From JAYOEY01 sp038120295 (GTDB taxonomy: Bacteria; Pseudomonadota; Alphaproteobacteria; MPNO01; UBA2964): a DNA stretch of 64,000 nt. The stretch covers positions 12,771 to 76,770 of the forward strand of contig JAYOLL010000016.1 of the NCBI GenBank assembly GCA_038120295.1, read 5' to 3'. The notes under the pieces were generated by a model, which was not told the origin of the DNA, did no database searches, and was given only the letters and a program-made list of their open reading frames with translations. How positions within the stretch are numbered: the stretch's first letter is position 1; every line of letters begins with the position of its first letter. The position numbers and the translations under genes were made by a program. Positions 42,851 through 51,260 of the stretch are shown piece after piece.

Positions 42851-43648
42851 ATGTACGAATTCAACTATCAGAAGGCTTCTTCGGTCGACGAAGCGAAACA
42901 GCTTCACGGCAATGCCGAGGACCCGAAATACATGTCGGGCGGCATGACACTGCTGCCAACCCTCAAGATGCGGCTGGCGCGCCCGTCGGACGTGATCGAC
43001 CTCGCCGGGATCGGCGATCTGGTCGGGATCGACGTGTCCGGCGACACGGTCACCATCAAGGCGATGACCCCGCACGCCGTCGTGGCCGCGAGCCCTGACG
43101 TCAAGAAGGCCATTCCGGCGCTCGCCAAGCTGGCGGGCGGTATTGGCGACCCGATGGTTCGCAACCGCGGCACGATCGGCGGATCGCTCGCCAATAACGA
43201 TCCTGCGGCTGACTACCCCGCTGCCGTCATGGGTCTGGGCGCAACGATCCACACCGACCGGCGCGAGATCGCCGCCGACGATTTTTTCCTCGACCTGTTC
43301 GAGACCGCCCTTGAAGAGGGCGAGATGATCACCAGCGTCTCGTTCCCCATTCCCGACAAGGCCGGATACATGAAGTTCCCGAACCCGGCATCGCGCTACT
43401 GCATTGTCGGCGTGATGGTGTCGCAGAAGGGCGGCAACGTCCGCGTCGGCGTCACCGGCGCCGGAGCCTGCGCTTTCCGCGTTTCGGACATGGAAAACGC
43501 CCTGGCATCGAACTTCGCACCGGAAGCGGTTGCCGATATCAGCATTCCGGACACCAATCTCAATAGTGACATCCACGCCAGCGCCGAGTACCGCGCGCAT
43601 CTGGTTACGGTCATGGCCAAACGCGCCGTCGCCGAAGCCAACAGCTGA
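42851..43648 (+). CDS. coxM: Molybdenum hydroxylase medium FAD subunit
   Basis: A 265-residue subunit of the CO dehydrogenase medium chain type. FAD-binding motifs are SGGMTLLPTLKMRLARPSDV (about 30-49) and TIGGSLANNDPAADYPAA (about 110-127). The C-terminal CO-dehydrogenase flavoprotein domain begins near FPNPASRYCIVGVMVSQKGG. It takes electrons from coxS. Downstream is a GC hairpin (43661-43667 with 43674-43680) before a T run at about 43693, a possible attenuator ahead of coxD. Confidence 0.92.
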   Translation: MYEFNYQKASSVDEAKQLHGNAEDPKYMSGGMTLLPTLKMRLARPSDVIDLAGIGDLVGIDVSGDTVTIKAMTPHAVVAASPDVKKAIPALAKLAGGIGDPMVRNRGTIGGSLANNDPAADYPAAVMGLGATIHTDRREIAADDFFLDLFETALEEGEMITSVSFPIPDKAGYMKFPNPASRYCIVGVMVSQKGGNVRVGVTGAGACAFRVSDMENALASNFAPEAVADISIPDTNLNSDIHASAEYRAHLVTVMAKRAVAEANS

Positions 43649-43772
43649 GCGTCGTGACCGGGCGGGCCGTTGCGCCCGCCGACCGATCCGTTGTTTTTTT
43701 GGGGGTGGCCGGAGCAATCCGGCCCCCTTCTTTCATTCCGGCCCAACCACCAAGCCTCAGGAACCAGACGAT

Positions 43773-44693
43773 ATGAGCGAACAGCTCCCGGCATCGATCG
43801 ACGATACGATGGACCTCCTTTCGGAGGGGCGCTATGTCGCCGACCGCTCGCTTGCGACGGCCCTTTTTCTCGCCCTCAAACTCGGCCGCCCCCTGTTCCT
43901 CGAAGGCGAGGCCGGCGTCGGCAAGACCGAAATAGCCAAGGTTCTGTCCGATACACTGGGACGGAACCTTATCCGGCTTCAATGCTATGAAGGTCTTGAC
44001 GTTTCGTCTGCGGTCTATGAATGGAACTATTCCCGCCAGATGATCGACATCCGGATCGCGGAAGCGTCCGGCGAGGAGGACCGCGACCGACTTGAAGAGG
44101 ACGTGTTTTCCGACCGGTTTCTTATCAAGCGTCCCCTGCTTCAGGCCCTCGAACTCGACCTCAACGGCAATCCTCCGGTCCTGCTGATCGATGAACTGGA
44201 CCGCACCGACGAGCCGTTCGAGGCCTTCCTGCTCGAGATCCTGTCCGACTTCCAGGTCACCATCCCCGAAACCGGCACGGTCAAGGCGGAGAAGCCCCCT
44301 ATCGTTATCGTTACGTCCAACCGGACGCGGGAAATTCACGATGCGATCAAACGCCGCTGCTTCTATTACTGGGTCGATTATCCGGACGCGAAGCGCGAGC
44401 TCGAAATTCTCGACGTGAAAGTGCCCGATGCGGACAAGGACTTGTCACGCCAGATCGTCGCCTTCGTCCAGCGGCTGCGCTCGATGGATCTCTTCAAGCT
44501 GCCGGGCGTCGCCGAGACCATCGACTGGACCAATGCGCTGGTGCAGCTCGACAAGATCGATCTCGATCCGGAAACGGTCAACGATACGCTCGGGACCCTG
44601 CTGAAATACCAGGACGACATCGAGAAGGTGAAAGGCAGCGAGGCCGCCAACCTGCTTGAACAGGTCAAGGCCGACCTCGCCGCGCGGGGCTAG
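43773..44693 (+). CDS. coxD: MoxR-type AAA+ ATPase CoxD
   Basis: A 306-residue MoxR-family ATPase. Walker A is EGEAGVGKTEIAK, Walker B LLIDELDRTDEPFEAFLLE, and the sensor region TSNRTREIHDAIKRRCFYYW. In cox clusters CoxD acts with CoxE as a chaperone maturing the Mo-Cu or Mo active site. ATG at 43773 lies shortly after the CAGGAACCAG stretch. It is followed by coxE after a 4-base space. Confidence 0.92.
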   Translation: MSEQLPASIDDTMDLLSEGRYVADRSLATALFLALKLGRPLFLEGEAGVGKTEIAKVLSDTLGRNLIRLQCYEGLDVSSAVYEWNYSRQMIDIRIAEASGEEDRDRLEEDVFSDRFLIKRPLLQALELDLNGNPPVLLIDELDRTDEPFEAFLLEILSDFQVTIPETGTVKAEKPPIVIVTSNRTREIHDAIKRRCFYYWVDYPDAKRELEILDVKVPDADKDLSRQIVAFVQRLRSMDLFKLPGVAETIDWTNALVQLDKIDLDPETVNDTLGTLLKYQDDIEKVKGSEAANLLEQVKADLAARG

Positions 44694-44697
44694 GACA

Positions 44698-45999
44698 TTG
44701 GCAAACGCCGACGAAACCGGCACTCCCAGAGACAACGGCGCCGCACCTGCTTTCGAAAACACGCCCGGCATGCGGCTCCTCGACCAGTTCGAGGGAAGCA
44801 AGCTTCTTCCCAACATCATGCATTTCGGTCGTGTGCTGCGTAGCGCCGGTCTGCCCGTCGGCCCCGGCAAGATCATCGATGCGGTGAATGCAGTCCAGAC
44901 AGTCGGCATCGCCAGCCGCAAGGACTTCTACTGGTCGCTCCACGCCGTGTTCGTTAACCGGCGCGACCAGCACGACGTCTACGACCAGGCCTTCCATATC
45001 TTCTGGCGCGACCCGCGTCTCCTGGAGCGCATGCTGGGCATGCTGATGCCTGAAGTACCCGGAGAGGAGCAGAACGAACCGCAGGAACCGCCAAGCCGCC
45101 GAATCATGGAGGCAATGTCTCCCAAGGAGCAGGAAGGCCAGCAGCAGGAGCAGGAAAAGGAGCCAGAGGTCGAAGTCGAGGCCACCCTGACAGCTTCCGC
45201 AAACGAATTGCTCCAGAAGATGGATTTTGAGGATATGTCGGCGGAAGAAGTCGCGGCCGCGAAGGCCGCTATTTCGCGCATGCGCCTCACAATCGACGAG
45301 GTACCTATGCGCCGGTTCGAGCGCAGTCACCGGATAGACCGCGTCGATATGCGGGCAACGCTGCGCGCCGCCATGCGGTCCGGCGGTGGGCTGATCCCGT
45401 TGCAGTATCGCCGTCGCCGCAAACGCACCCCGCCGCTGGTCATCTTGTGCGATATCTCCGGCTCAATGGGTCGTTACACGCGCATGCTGCTTCACTTCAT
45501 GCATGCCATCACAAATGACCGCGACCGGGTTCACACCTTCCTGTTCGGCACGCGCCTGACCAATGTCACACGTCACCTGCGGCAGAAAGACGTCGATGTC
45601 GCGCTGGAATGCTGTAACGACATGGTCGACGACTGGTCGGGCGGCACCCGGATCGGCGAAAGCCTCAAGGAATTCAATCGCTTCTGGAGCCGGCGGGTCC
45701 TTGGACAGGGAGCCGTGATGCTTCTGATTTCGGACGGGCTCGACCGCGACGCCGGACGAGGCCTCGAAATCGAGATGGAGCGGCTTCACAAATCCTGCCG
45801 TCGTTTCGTCTGGCTGAATCCGCTGCTGCGGTTCGAAGGGTTCGAGCCCAAATCACAGGGCATCAGGGCGATTCTCCCCCATGTTGACGAATTCCGCCCG
45901 GTGCACAATCTTGAGAGTCTGACAGAGCTGGTGGACGCGCTAAATCGCCAGCTTTCCCGGAGACAGGAAGGAATGGGCGAATGGCTGCAAGCGATGTAA
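44698..45999 (+). CDS. coxE: VWA-domain maturation protein CoxE
   Basis: A 433-residue protein with a von Willebrand A domain near its C-terminus. The MIDAS motif is LCDISGSMGRYTR, and a later LLISDGLDRDAG fits the same fold. The middle is acidic and Gln-rich (EGQQQEQEKEPEVEVEATLT). The start is taken as TTG at 44698, just after coxD's stop, because no ATG lies close by. It overlaps the following gene by 19 bases. Partner of CoxD in dehydrogenase maturation. Confidence 0.88.
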   Translation: MANADETGTPRDNGAAPAFENTPGMRLLDQFEGSKLLPNIMHFGRVLRSAGLPVGPGKIIDAVNAVQTVGIASRKDFYWSLHAVFVNRRDQHDVYDQAFHIFWRDPRLLERMLGMLMPEVPGEEQNEPQEPPSRRIMEAMSPKEQEGQQQEQEKEPEVEVEATLTASANELLQKMDFEDMSAEEVAAAKAAISRMRLTIDEVPMRRFERSHRIDRVDMRATLRAAMRSGGGLIPLQYRRRRKRTPPLVILCDISGSMGRYTRMLLHFMHAITNDRDRVHTFLFGTRLTNVTRHLRQKDVDVALECCNDMVDDWSGGTRIGESLKEFNRFWSRRVLGQGAVMLLISDGLDRDAGRGLEIEMERLHKSCRRFVWLNPLLRFEGFEPKSQGIRAILPHVDEFRPVHNLESLTELVDALNRQLSRRQEGMGEWLQAM

Positions 46000-46319
46000 A
46001 GGGACAGGACGACGCCGTCCTCGAGGAAGCCGCGCGCTGGCGCGCCGAAGGCAAGAAGGTCGCGCTGGCGACCGTTATCAGCACCTGGGGCTCGTCCCCT
46101 CGCCCGACCGGCAGCCAGCTCGCCGTGGCGGAGGATTCGACCTTTGTGGGTTCGGTTTCCGGCGGCTGCATCGAAGGCGCCGTCGTCACCGAAGCGCTGT
46201 CCGTGATGGAAAGCGGCAAACCAACGGTTCTCGAATACGGCGTGACCGACGATCTCGCCTGGGAGGTCGGCCTGGCCTGCGGCGGGCAGGTTAAAGTCTT
46301 CGTGGAGGCACTCGACTGA
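45981..46319 (+). CDS. XdhC/CoxI-family N-terminal domain protein (half of split XdhC)
   Basis: A 112-residue protein that is only the N-terminal XdhC_CoxI domain: ALATVISTWGSSPRPTGSQL, then FVGSVSGGCIEGAVVTEA and LACGGQVKVFVE. Its last stop overlaps the start of the Rossmann-domain gene (ATGA). XdhC-like proteins bind or sulfurate the molybdenum cofactor and insert it in the apoenzyme. Here the function is divided over two adjacent chains, as in some coxF/coxI loci. Confidence 0.9.
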   Translation: MAASDVKGQDDAVLEEAARWRAEGKKVALATVISTWGSSPRPTGSQLAVAEDSTFVGSVSGGCIEGAVVTEALSVMESGKPTVLEYGVTDDLAWEVGLACGGQVKVFVEALD

Positions 46320-47032
46320 TGAAACAGGATATTCTCGACCGGCTGCTTAAGGATCGCGAAGCCAAAACGGCCGTCGCCATGGCGACCCATCTCCAAAGCG
46401 GGAATCAGGCGCTCGTCTATCACGACGATGCAGAAGGCGCACTGGCCGACAATGCTGAGATCGTCGCCGCGGCGCGGCAATGCATGATGGACGACAAAAG
46501 CCGCGTTGTTTCAACGGCAAAGGGCGATGTCTTCATTCATGTCTTCAATCCACCATTGCGCATGATTCTTGTCGGCGCTGTGCACATTGCCCAGCCATTG
46601 TCTCGCATCGCATCGGTCGCAGGATACGATGTCTTCGTCGTAGACCCACGCGACTCCTTTGCAACGCCGGAGCGGTTTCCAGGCATCAATCTGGTGCATG
46701 AATGGCCCGACGACGGCGTCAAATTGCTCGATCCCGACCGAAGGACAGCTATCGTCACCCTTACTCACGATCCCAAACTCGACGATCCCGGCCTTCATAT
46801 CGCGATCCGTTCGGATGCGTTCTATATCGGTTCTCTCGGCAGCCGAAAAACGCATGCCTCACGCGTCGAACGGCTAAAAGAAGCCGGTTTCAACGACGCG
46901 GAGATCGGTCGCATTCACGGGCCCGTGGGCCTGCCGCTGGGTGCGGTCTCGCCATCTGAGATCGCCGTCTCCATCCTGGCGGAAATCACCGCCGTACTGC
47001 ACGGCAGGGAGCAACAAAAGGCAGCCGCGTGA
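46319..47032 (+). CDS. XdhC Rossmann-domain protein (other half of split XdhC)
   Basis: A 237-residue protein with the C-terminal XdhC Rossmann domain: LRMILVGAVHIAQPLSRIAS, VFVVDPRDSFATPERFPG, FYIGSLGSRKTHASRVERLK and IGRIHGPVGLPLGAVSPSEI. It probably works with the 112-residue domain encoded just before it. Its 3' end (TGA at 47030) overlaps the GTG start of the next gene. Confidence 0.9.
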   Translation: MKQDILDRLLKDREAKTAVAMATHLQSGNQALVYHDDAEGALADNAEIVAAARQCMMDDKSRVVSTAKGDVFIHVFNPPLRMILVGAVHIAQPLSRIASVAGYDVFVVDPRDSFATPERFPGINLVHEWPDDGVKLLDPDRRTAIVTLTHDPKLDDPGLHIAIRSDAFYIGSLGSRKTHASRVERLKEAGFNDAEIGRIHGPVGLPLGAVSPSEIAVSILAEITAVLHGREQQKAAA

Positions 47033-48675
47033 AGTTCGGCCCCGTCCCGCTGGATCGGGCCGAAGGCGCTATTCTCGCCCACAGCGAACGCGTCGGCCAG
47101 GCAACCTTTCGGAAAGGAAGGGTTCTCGCCCCTGAAGACCTGCTGGCCATGAAAGAGGCTGGCTTCGGCGAAGTTACCGTCGTTCGCCTCGATCCCGGCG
47201 ATCTGGCGGAGAACGAGGCCGCACAAAGGCTGGCGAATGCTCTTGTGGGTCCCGACATCGCCCTCAGTAATACCGCGACCGGCCGTTGCAATCTGGCCGC
47301 TGCCTCTGCCGGCATCGCGCTATTCGACGCAGGCTACATCGATACGGTGAACCTGATCGATGAAGCCGTCACCGTATCCACCGTTCGGCCTTTCGAGCAC
47401 GTGGACAAGGGAGACATCGTCGCTACCGTCAAGATCATCACCTTCGCCGTAGCGGGCGCAACAGTTGAGAAATGCGTAGAAGCCGCTGGGAAGGGACAGA
47501 ACCGGGTTTCTGTGGCGCCATACAGGCAAACAGCGGTTGGCCTGGTTCAGACTCGCCTGCCGGTCCTGAGGGCCAGTCTTCTGGACAAGGCTACGGAGGT
47601 CACCCGTGCGCGTCTGGAAACGATGGGATGCACGCTCGATCACGATATCAGATGCGATCATCAGACAGACGCCATCGCAAATGCCTTCCGGTCTCTCGCA
47701 GATTCCGGATGCGGCATTGCCCTTGCACTCGGAGCATCGGCCATCGCCGACCGGGCAGACGTGATCCCGGCAGCGGTTGAAGCATGCGGCGGAACGGTCG
47801 AGCATTTCGGCATGCCGGTCGACCCCGGAAACCTGATGCTGCTGGGACGCATCGGCGAGATGCGCATCCTCGGCCTGCCGGGATCCGCTCGATCGCCCCG
47901 GCTGCACGGGTTCGACTGGGTTCTCAGGCGCCTCGTTGCCGGAATCGATGTCACGGGCGAAGATCTTATGCGGATGGGGGTCGGCGGTCTGCTCAAGGAG
48001 ATCCCGTCGCGTCCCCTTCCCCGCCTGAGCGCGGTTTCTTCCTCCACGAACGAAACAGACATGAAACAGACCCGTCGCATCGCCGCCGTCATACTCGCAG
48101 CCGGCCAGTCCCGCCGCATGGGCAAGGCGAACAAGCTTATGGAGGTCGTCAACGGCAAACCGATGATGCTGCATGCGGTGGACGCCGCTATCGAAGCAGG
48201 AACGAAGCCGGTCGTCGTTGTGACAGGACACGAACCCGAACGGATAGAGCAAACCGTTGAGGGACGCTCAGTCACGATCGTCCATAACCCCGATTTTGCC
48301 AACGGTCTCAGCACATCATTGCGCGCCGCGGTGAATGCCCTGAGTGACGATATCGAGGGTATCGTTGTCTGCCTTGGCGACATGCCAGCCGTAACGACCG
48401 CCCATATCGAAAAGCTCATGTCTGCCTTCGACCCTGCCAGCGGCAGGTTCATCGTCGTTCCGACGGTCCGTGGCAAACGCGGCAATCCGGTTCTCTGGCA
48501 CCGACGCTATTTCGACCAGATGACTCAGATTTCAGGCGATGTCGGCGCGCGCCACCTGATCGGCGAAAACGAAGATGCACTGGTCGAGATTGCGATGGAC
48601 GACGACGCCGTTCTGCAGGACCTGGATACGCCTGCCGCACTTGAAGCATTTCGCAGTACATTAACTGACGGGTAG
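47029..48675 (+). CDS. Molybdopterin-binding/nucleotidyltransferase fusion (MocA-like C-terminus)
   Basis: A 548-residue fusion. The N-terminal two thirds resemble MoeA/MogA-type molybdopterin-binding proteins (SERVGQATFRKGRVLAPEDL and GNLMLLGRIGEMRILGLPG). From about residue 349 an NTP-transferase of the MobA/MocA type begins (AAVILAAGQSRRMGKANKL), ending with LDTPAALEAF. It likely adds CMP or a similar nucleotide to the cofactor for the neighbouring hydroxylase. GTG start at 47029 overlaps the XdhC stop. An internal ATG at 48061 could yield the transferase alone. Confidence 0.9.
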   Translation: MKFGPVPLDRAEGAILAHSERVGQATFRKGRVLAPEDLLAMKEAGFGEVTVVRLDPGDLAENEAAQRLANALVGPDIALSNTATGRCNLAAASAGIALFDAGYIDTVNLIDEAVTVSTVRPFEHVDKGDIVATVKIITFAVAGATVEKCVEAAGKGQNRVSVAPYRQTAVGLVQTRLPVLRASLLDKATEVTRARLETMGCTLDHDIRCDHQTDAIANAFRSLADSGCGIALALGASAIADRADVIPAAVEACGGTVEHFGMPVDPGNLMLLGRIGEMRILGLPGSARSPRLHGFDWVLRRLVAGIDVTGEDLMRMGVGGLLKEIPSRPLPRLSAVSSSTNETDMKQTRRIAAVILAAGQSRRMGKANKLMEVVNGKPMMLHAVDAAIEAGTKPVVVVTGHEPERIEQTVEGRSVTIVHNPDFANGLSTSLRAAVNALSDDIEGIVVCLGDMPAVTTAHIEKLMSAFDPASGRFIVVPTVRGKRGNPVLWHRRYFDQMTQISGDVGARHLIGENEDALVEIAMDDDAVLQDLDTPAALEAFRSTLTDG

Positions 48676-48678
48676 GTC

Positions 48679-49926
48679 TTGGCGCTCGCCCCGACCAGTA
48701 ATCCCGCGGAAGCCGCAGAGGCCCTGCCGCCGACGCCCTATCGCTGGACGATGATGTTCGGCGTCTGGCTTCTCTATTTCGCCTTCGGTACGACCCTCGC
48801 CTGCATGGCGCCGCTGGTCCCCATCATCGAAGCCGATATCGGCATCAACCACGTGGCGATGGGAACGATCCTCGGCGCCTGGCCCGTGGTCTATATCGCG
48901 TCGTCAGCACCGTGTGGCGCGTTGCTCGACCGATTCGGGCCGAGACCCATGCTTTTCCTGGGAACGCTTGTGGTTGCCGCATCGGCAACGACGCGCGGTC
49001 TTTCGGACGGGTATTACGGTCTCCTTCTCGCCGGCATCGTCTTCGGTCTCGGCGGGCCACTGATATCGTCGGGTGCGCCCAAGGTCATCAGCGTCTGGTT
49101 TTCGGGAAAGACTCGCGGCCTGGCGGTCGGGATCTATTTTACCGGTAACGCGTTCGGCAGCGTGACCGCCCTGTCGCTGACGAACAGCGTCATGATGCCG
49201 CTGTTCGACGGCAACTGGCGAAACGTCATGTTCTGTTATGCCGCCTTCGTGGTTTTCAGCGGTCTGGTCTGGCTGCTGATCAATTTGCACCCCTCGGCGC
49301 GCCGGATGGAAGAGAAACTCGCTGCCGAGCCCAAGACGCCGTACATGCAGGTGTTCATGGAACTCGTCCGACATCCCGTCGTCAGGCTTGTCCTGCTCAT
49401 GGGTATTTTCATCCTCTTCTTCAATCACGGCTTCAACAACTGGCTGCCGACAATTCTCGAAACGGGTGGAATGAGCAAAGTCGAGGCAGGATACTGGGCC
49501 TCGATCCCGACCGCCTTCGGGATGATATCGGCGCTAATCCTGCCGCGACTGGCGACGCGGGAACGGCGCTACAAGATACTGTTCGGCCTTTTTATCTCGG
49601 CGGCGATCGCAACCCTGCTGATCCATTCGGCGGACGGTCCGCTCCTGTTCCTCGGACTCGTCATGCAAGGAATGTGCCGTGGCGCCATGACCAGCATAGC
49701 CATCCTGACCCTGATGGATATGGACGACGGCGATGCAAGCCGCGTGGGCGCTGCGAGCGGACTTTACTTTTCGGCCGCAGAAGTCGGCGGCGCGCTGGGC
49801 CCGATGAGTATGGGCGCGCTCGCCGAGGCGACGGGCGGATTCGACGCGCCGATCTTCATGATGACCGGCGTCGCCTTTCTGCTCATGCTGATCCTGCTCC
49901 GCCTGCGCGCCGTTACACGGAACTAG
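48679..49926 (+). CDS. MFS transporter
   Basis: A 415-residue major facilitator protein with about twelve hydrophobic segments. The loop motif GALLDRFGPRPMLFLG is the MFS signature between helices 2 and 3. The start is taken as TTG at 48679, just after the upstream stop; a later ATG (MMFGVWLLYF) is possible. It probably imports the substrate of, or exports a product from, the molybdenum hydroxylase, since it is the last gene of that cluster. Closed by the inverted repeat at 49949. Confidence 0.88.
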   Translation: MALAPTSNPAEAAEALPPTPYRWTMMFGVWLLYFAFGTTLACMAPLVPIIEADIGINHVAMGTILGAWPVVYIASSAPCGALLDRFGPRPMLFLGTLVVAASATTRGLSDGYYGLLLAGIVFGLGGPLISSGAPKVISVWFSGKTRGLAVGIYFTGNAFGSVTALSLTNSVMMPLFDGNWRNVMFCYAAFVVFSGLVWLLINLHPSARRMEEKLAAEPKTPYMQVFMELVRHPVVRLVLLMGIFILFFNHGFNNWLPTILETGGMSKVEAGYWASIPTAFGMISALILPRLATRERRYKILFGLFISAAIATLLIHSADGPLLFLGLVMQGMCRGAMTSIAILTLMDMDDGDASRVGAASGLYFSAAEVGGALGPMSMGALAEATGGFDAPIFMMTGVAFLLMLILLRLRAVTRN

Positions 49927-49948
49927 AAAGATTCGCTATCGCGAATTC

Positions 49949-50024
49949 GCACCAGCCCTCTCCCCCACCCGGCCACCCAACGCGAGTATCCTGTGGGTGG
50001 CCGGGTGGGGGAGAGGGCTGGTGC
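49949..50024. repeat. Perfect 31-bp inverted repeat with 14-base loop
   Basis: Left arm 49949-49979 and right arm 49994-50024 are exact reverse complements (CACCAGCCCTCTCCCCCACC... on the left). The element lies between the convergent MFS and NIPSNAP genes. It has no T run, so if it ends transcripts it does so by strong folding. Its pyrimidine-rich arms and perfect match resemble a dispersed palindromic repeat of the REP kind. Confidence 0.85.
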
Positions 50025-50037
50025 CGTATCCGTAAGG

Positions 50038-50655
50038 TTACTGAATCGGCGAGAACGGTGCGGCATACAGGATCTTGTTGTCCTGTGTATGCAGTGTCCC
50101 GTCGCCGCCCTTGGGCGGCCAGATTCCGTCCTTGGCGGCCTGGTCCCGCACCTGCTTGCGGTGTTCGAGATCCTTGTACGGCCAGATATGGACCATCCGG
50201 TTCAGCGCGCCGAGCTCGGTATGCATGATCATCGTGCAGGGCGAGCGTTCTGTCCGTGTATCGATCGCGTCCTTCCAGCGATCGATGATGTTCGGGATCA
50301 TGCCCGGTTTGACGATATAGTCGCGCCATTCGAACACCGGTCCGACATTTCCCGGCTCGATCTTCGGCGTGAAGGGAAACGGATGAAAAATCTCCGACTG
50401 CTGCTCCTGAAGGAATTCGCCGATTTTCGGCGGCCAGTTCGAGTCTTTATTGGCCTCGGCGCGGATTTTCGTCCGCTCGTCCAGATCCTTGTAGGGCCAG
50501 ACATGGATGATCTCGTTCAGCGGGCCGATCTCGGTGTACCAGAACGCCGCCAGCTCGGAATACTTCTTGCGATGCTCGTAAGCTTCAGCGAACGCGTCGA
50601 TGGCCTTGTTGGTGGTTCCCTGTTTCAGCCGATAAGTGCGGACTTCGTAGATCAT
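50038..50655 (-). CDS. NIPSNAP-family protein, two tandem domains
   Basis: A 205-residue protein of two ferredoxin-like NIPSNAP repeats. Each has the pattern of MIYEVRTYRLKQG with IIHVWPYKDLDERTKIRAEA in the first, and FEWRDYIVKPGMI with MVHIWPYKDLEHRKQVRDQA in the second. Function of bacterial members is unknown; they often occur in catabolic clusters. No signal peptide. Confidence 0.9.
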   Translation of the reverse strand: MIYEVRTYRLKQGTTNKAIDAFAEAYEHRKKYSELAAFWYTEIGPLNEIIHVWPYKDLDERTKIRAEANKDSNWPPKIGEFLQEQQSEIFHPFPFTPKIEPGNVGPVFEWRDYIVKPGMIPNIIDRWKDAIDTRTERSPCTMIMHTELGALNRMVHIWPYKDLEHRKQVRDQAAKDGIWPPKGGDGTLHTQDNKILYAAPFSPIQ

Positions 50656-50719
50656 GCCATCTCCCCCATATGTTAGGCTTTCGATGGAAACGTTGTAGAC
50701 GCCACCGGTCCGGAACGCA

Positions 50720-50755
50720 ATCGGGGCCGGCCCGACATAACGGACCGGCCCCGAT
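50720..50755 (-). terminator. GC-rich hairpin downstream of small hypothetical gene
   Basis: An 11-bp perfect stem (50720-50730 with 50745-50755) lies just beyond the stop of the gene at 50778-51080, read on the minus strand. No T tract follows, so termination is only probable. Confidence 0.5.
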
Positions 50756-50777
50756 CGGCCTCATCCCAGGCTTTCCG

Positions 50778-51080
50778 TCAGACCTTCCGGTCAACGCTTG
50801 CGCCTGATTTCGTGCCTCCGTTTCCCGTCAGGGGAATGACCTCCGCCATACGCTGCTCCGGATTTCCGGTGGTATCACTCGCGACCATGGCGCGCCTCAA
50901 AAGGCCGGGAAGCCCCTCCTCCCGACGCTCTTCCCGTCTGTCTGCAAGCCGTGCTACCGCGCTGATCTCCACAATATCCGCCGTTGCGGGCGTCTGGGCG
51001 GACTTGCCGGAGGAAGTAGCCCCGCCTCGACGGGAGAACGCGCCAAACGAAGACAAGGTTGGTTTAACAGAATATAACAT
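50778..51080 (-). CDS. Hypothetical protein
   Basis: A protein of about 100 residues which I do not recognise. It is Ser/Gly/Arg-rich with a charged stretch in the middle (ISAVARLADRREERREEGLP). ATG at 51080 is preferred; ten more residues upstream are possible. No signal peptide or domain is seen. Upstream is a strikingly AT-rich segment, unlike its surroundings, that probably holds its promoter. Its existence as a gene rests on frame length and position. Confidence 0.45.
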   Translation of the reverse strand: MLYSVKPTLSSFGAFSRRGGATSSGKSAQTPATADIVEISAVARLADRREERREEGLPGLLRRAMVASDTTGNPEQRMAEVIPLTGNGGTKSGASVDRKV

Positions 51081-51109
51081 GACTACCGCTCCATCTGTAG
51101 TATGAAACA

Positions 51110-51260
51110 TACCGAATAGACAGAACAGAAATCAACAGGAACAGTATTGGTTTAAAACAACATATAAATAATTTTCGGATATTATTTGTTTTTATTATAT
51201 CATTTATTTAGAAGAATTTTTAATCGGTTTTTATATCGATTAAAATAAAGTTTTATATTT
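51110..51260. promoter_or_regulatory. Very AT-rich intergenic segment
   Basis: About 150 bases made largely of A and T (for example AATAATTTTCGGATATTATT near 51169) in otherwise GC-rich DNA. It lies downstream of the isomerase-like gene and upstream of the small hypothetical gene, both on the minus strand. Many TATAAT-like boxes occur on both strands, so individual promoters cannot be chosen. It could bind an H-NS/MucR/Ros-like silencer or mark an old junction. Confidence 0.55.

Noticed and set aside
43661..43699. Terminator between coxM and coxD
   Set aside because: A 7-bp stem exists but the T run starts 12 bases after it, so at most weak attenuation; not listed as a terminator.
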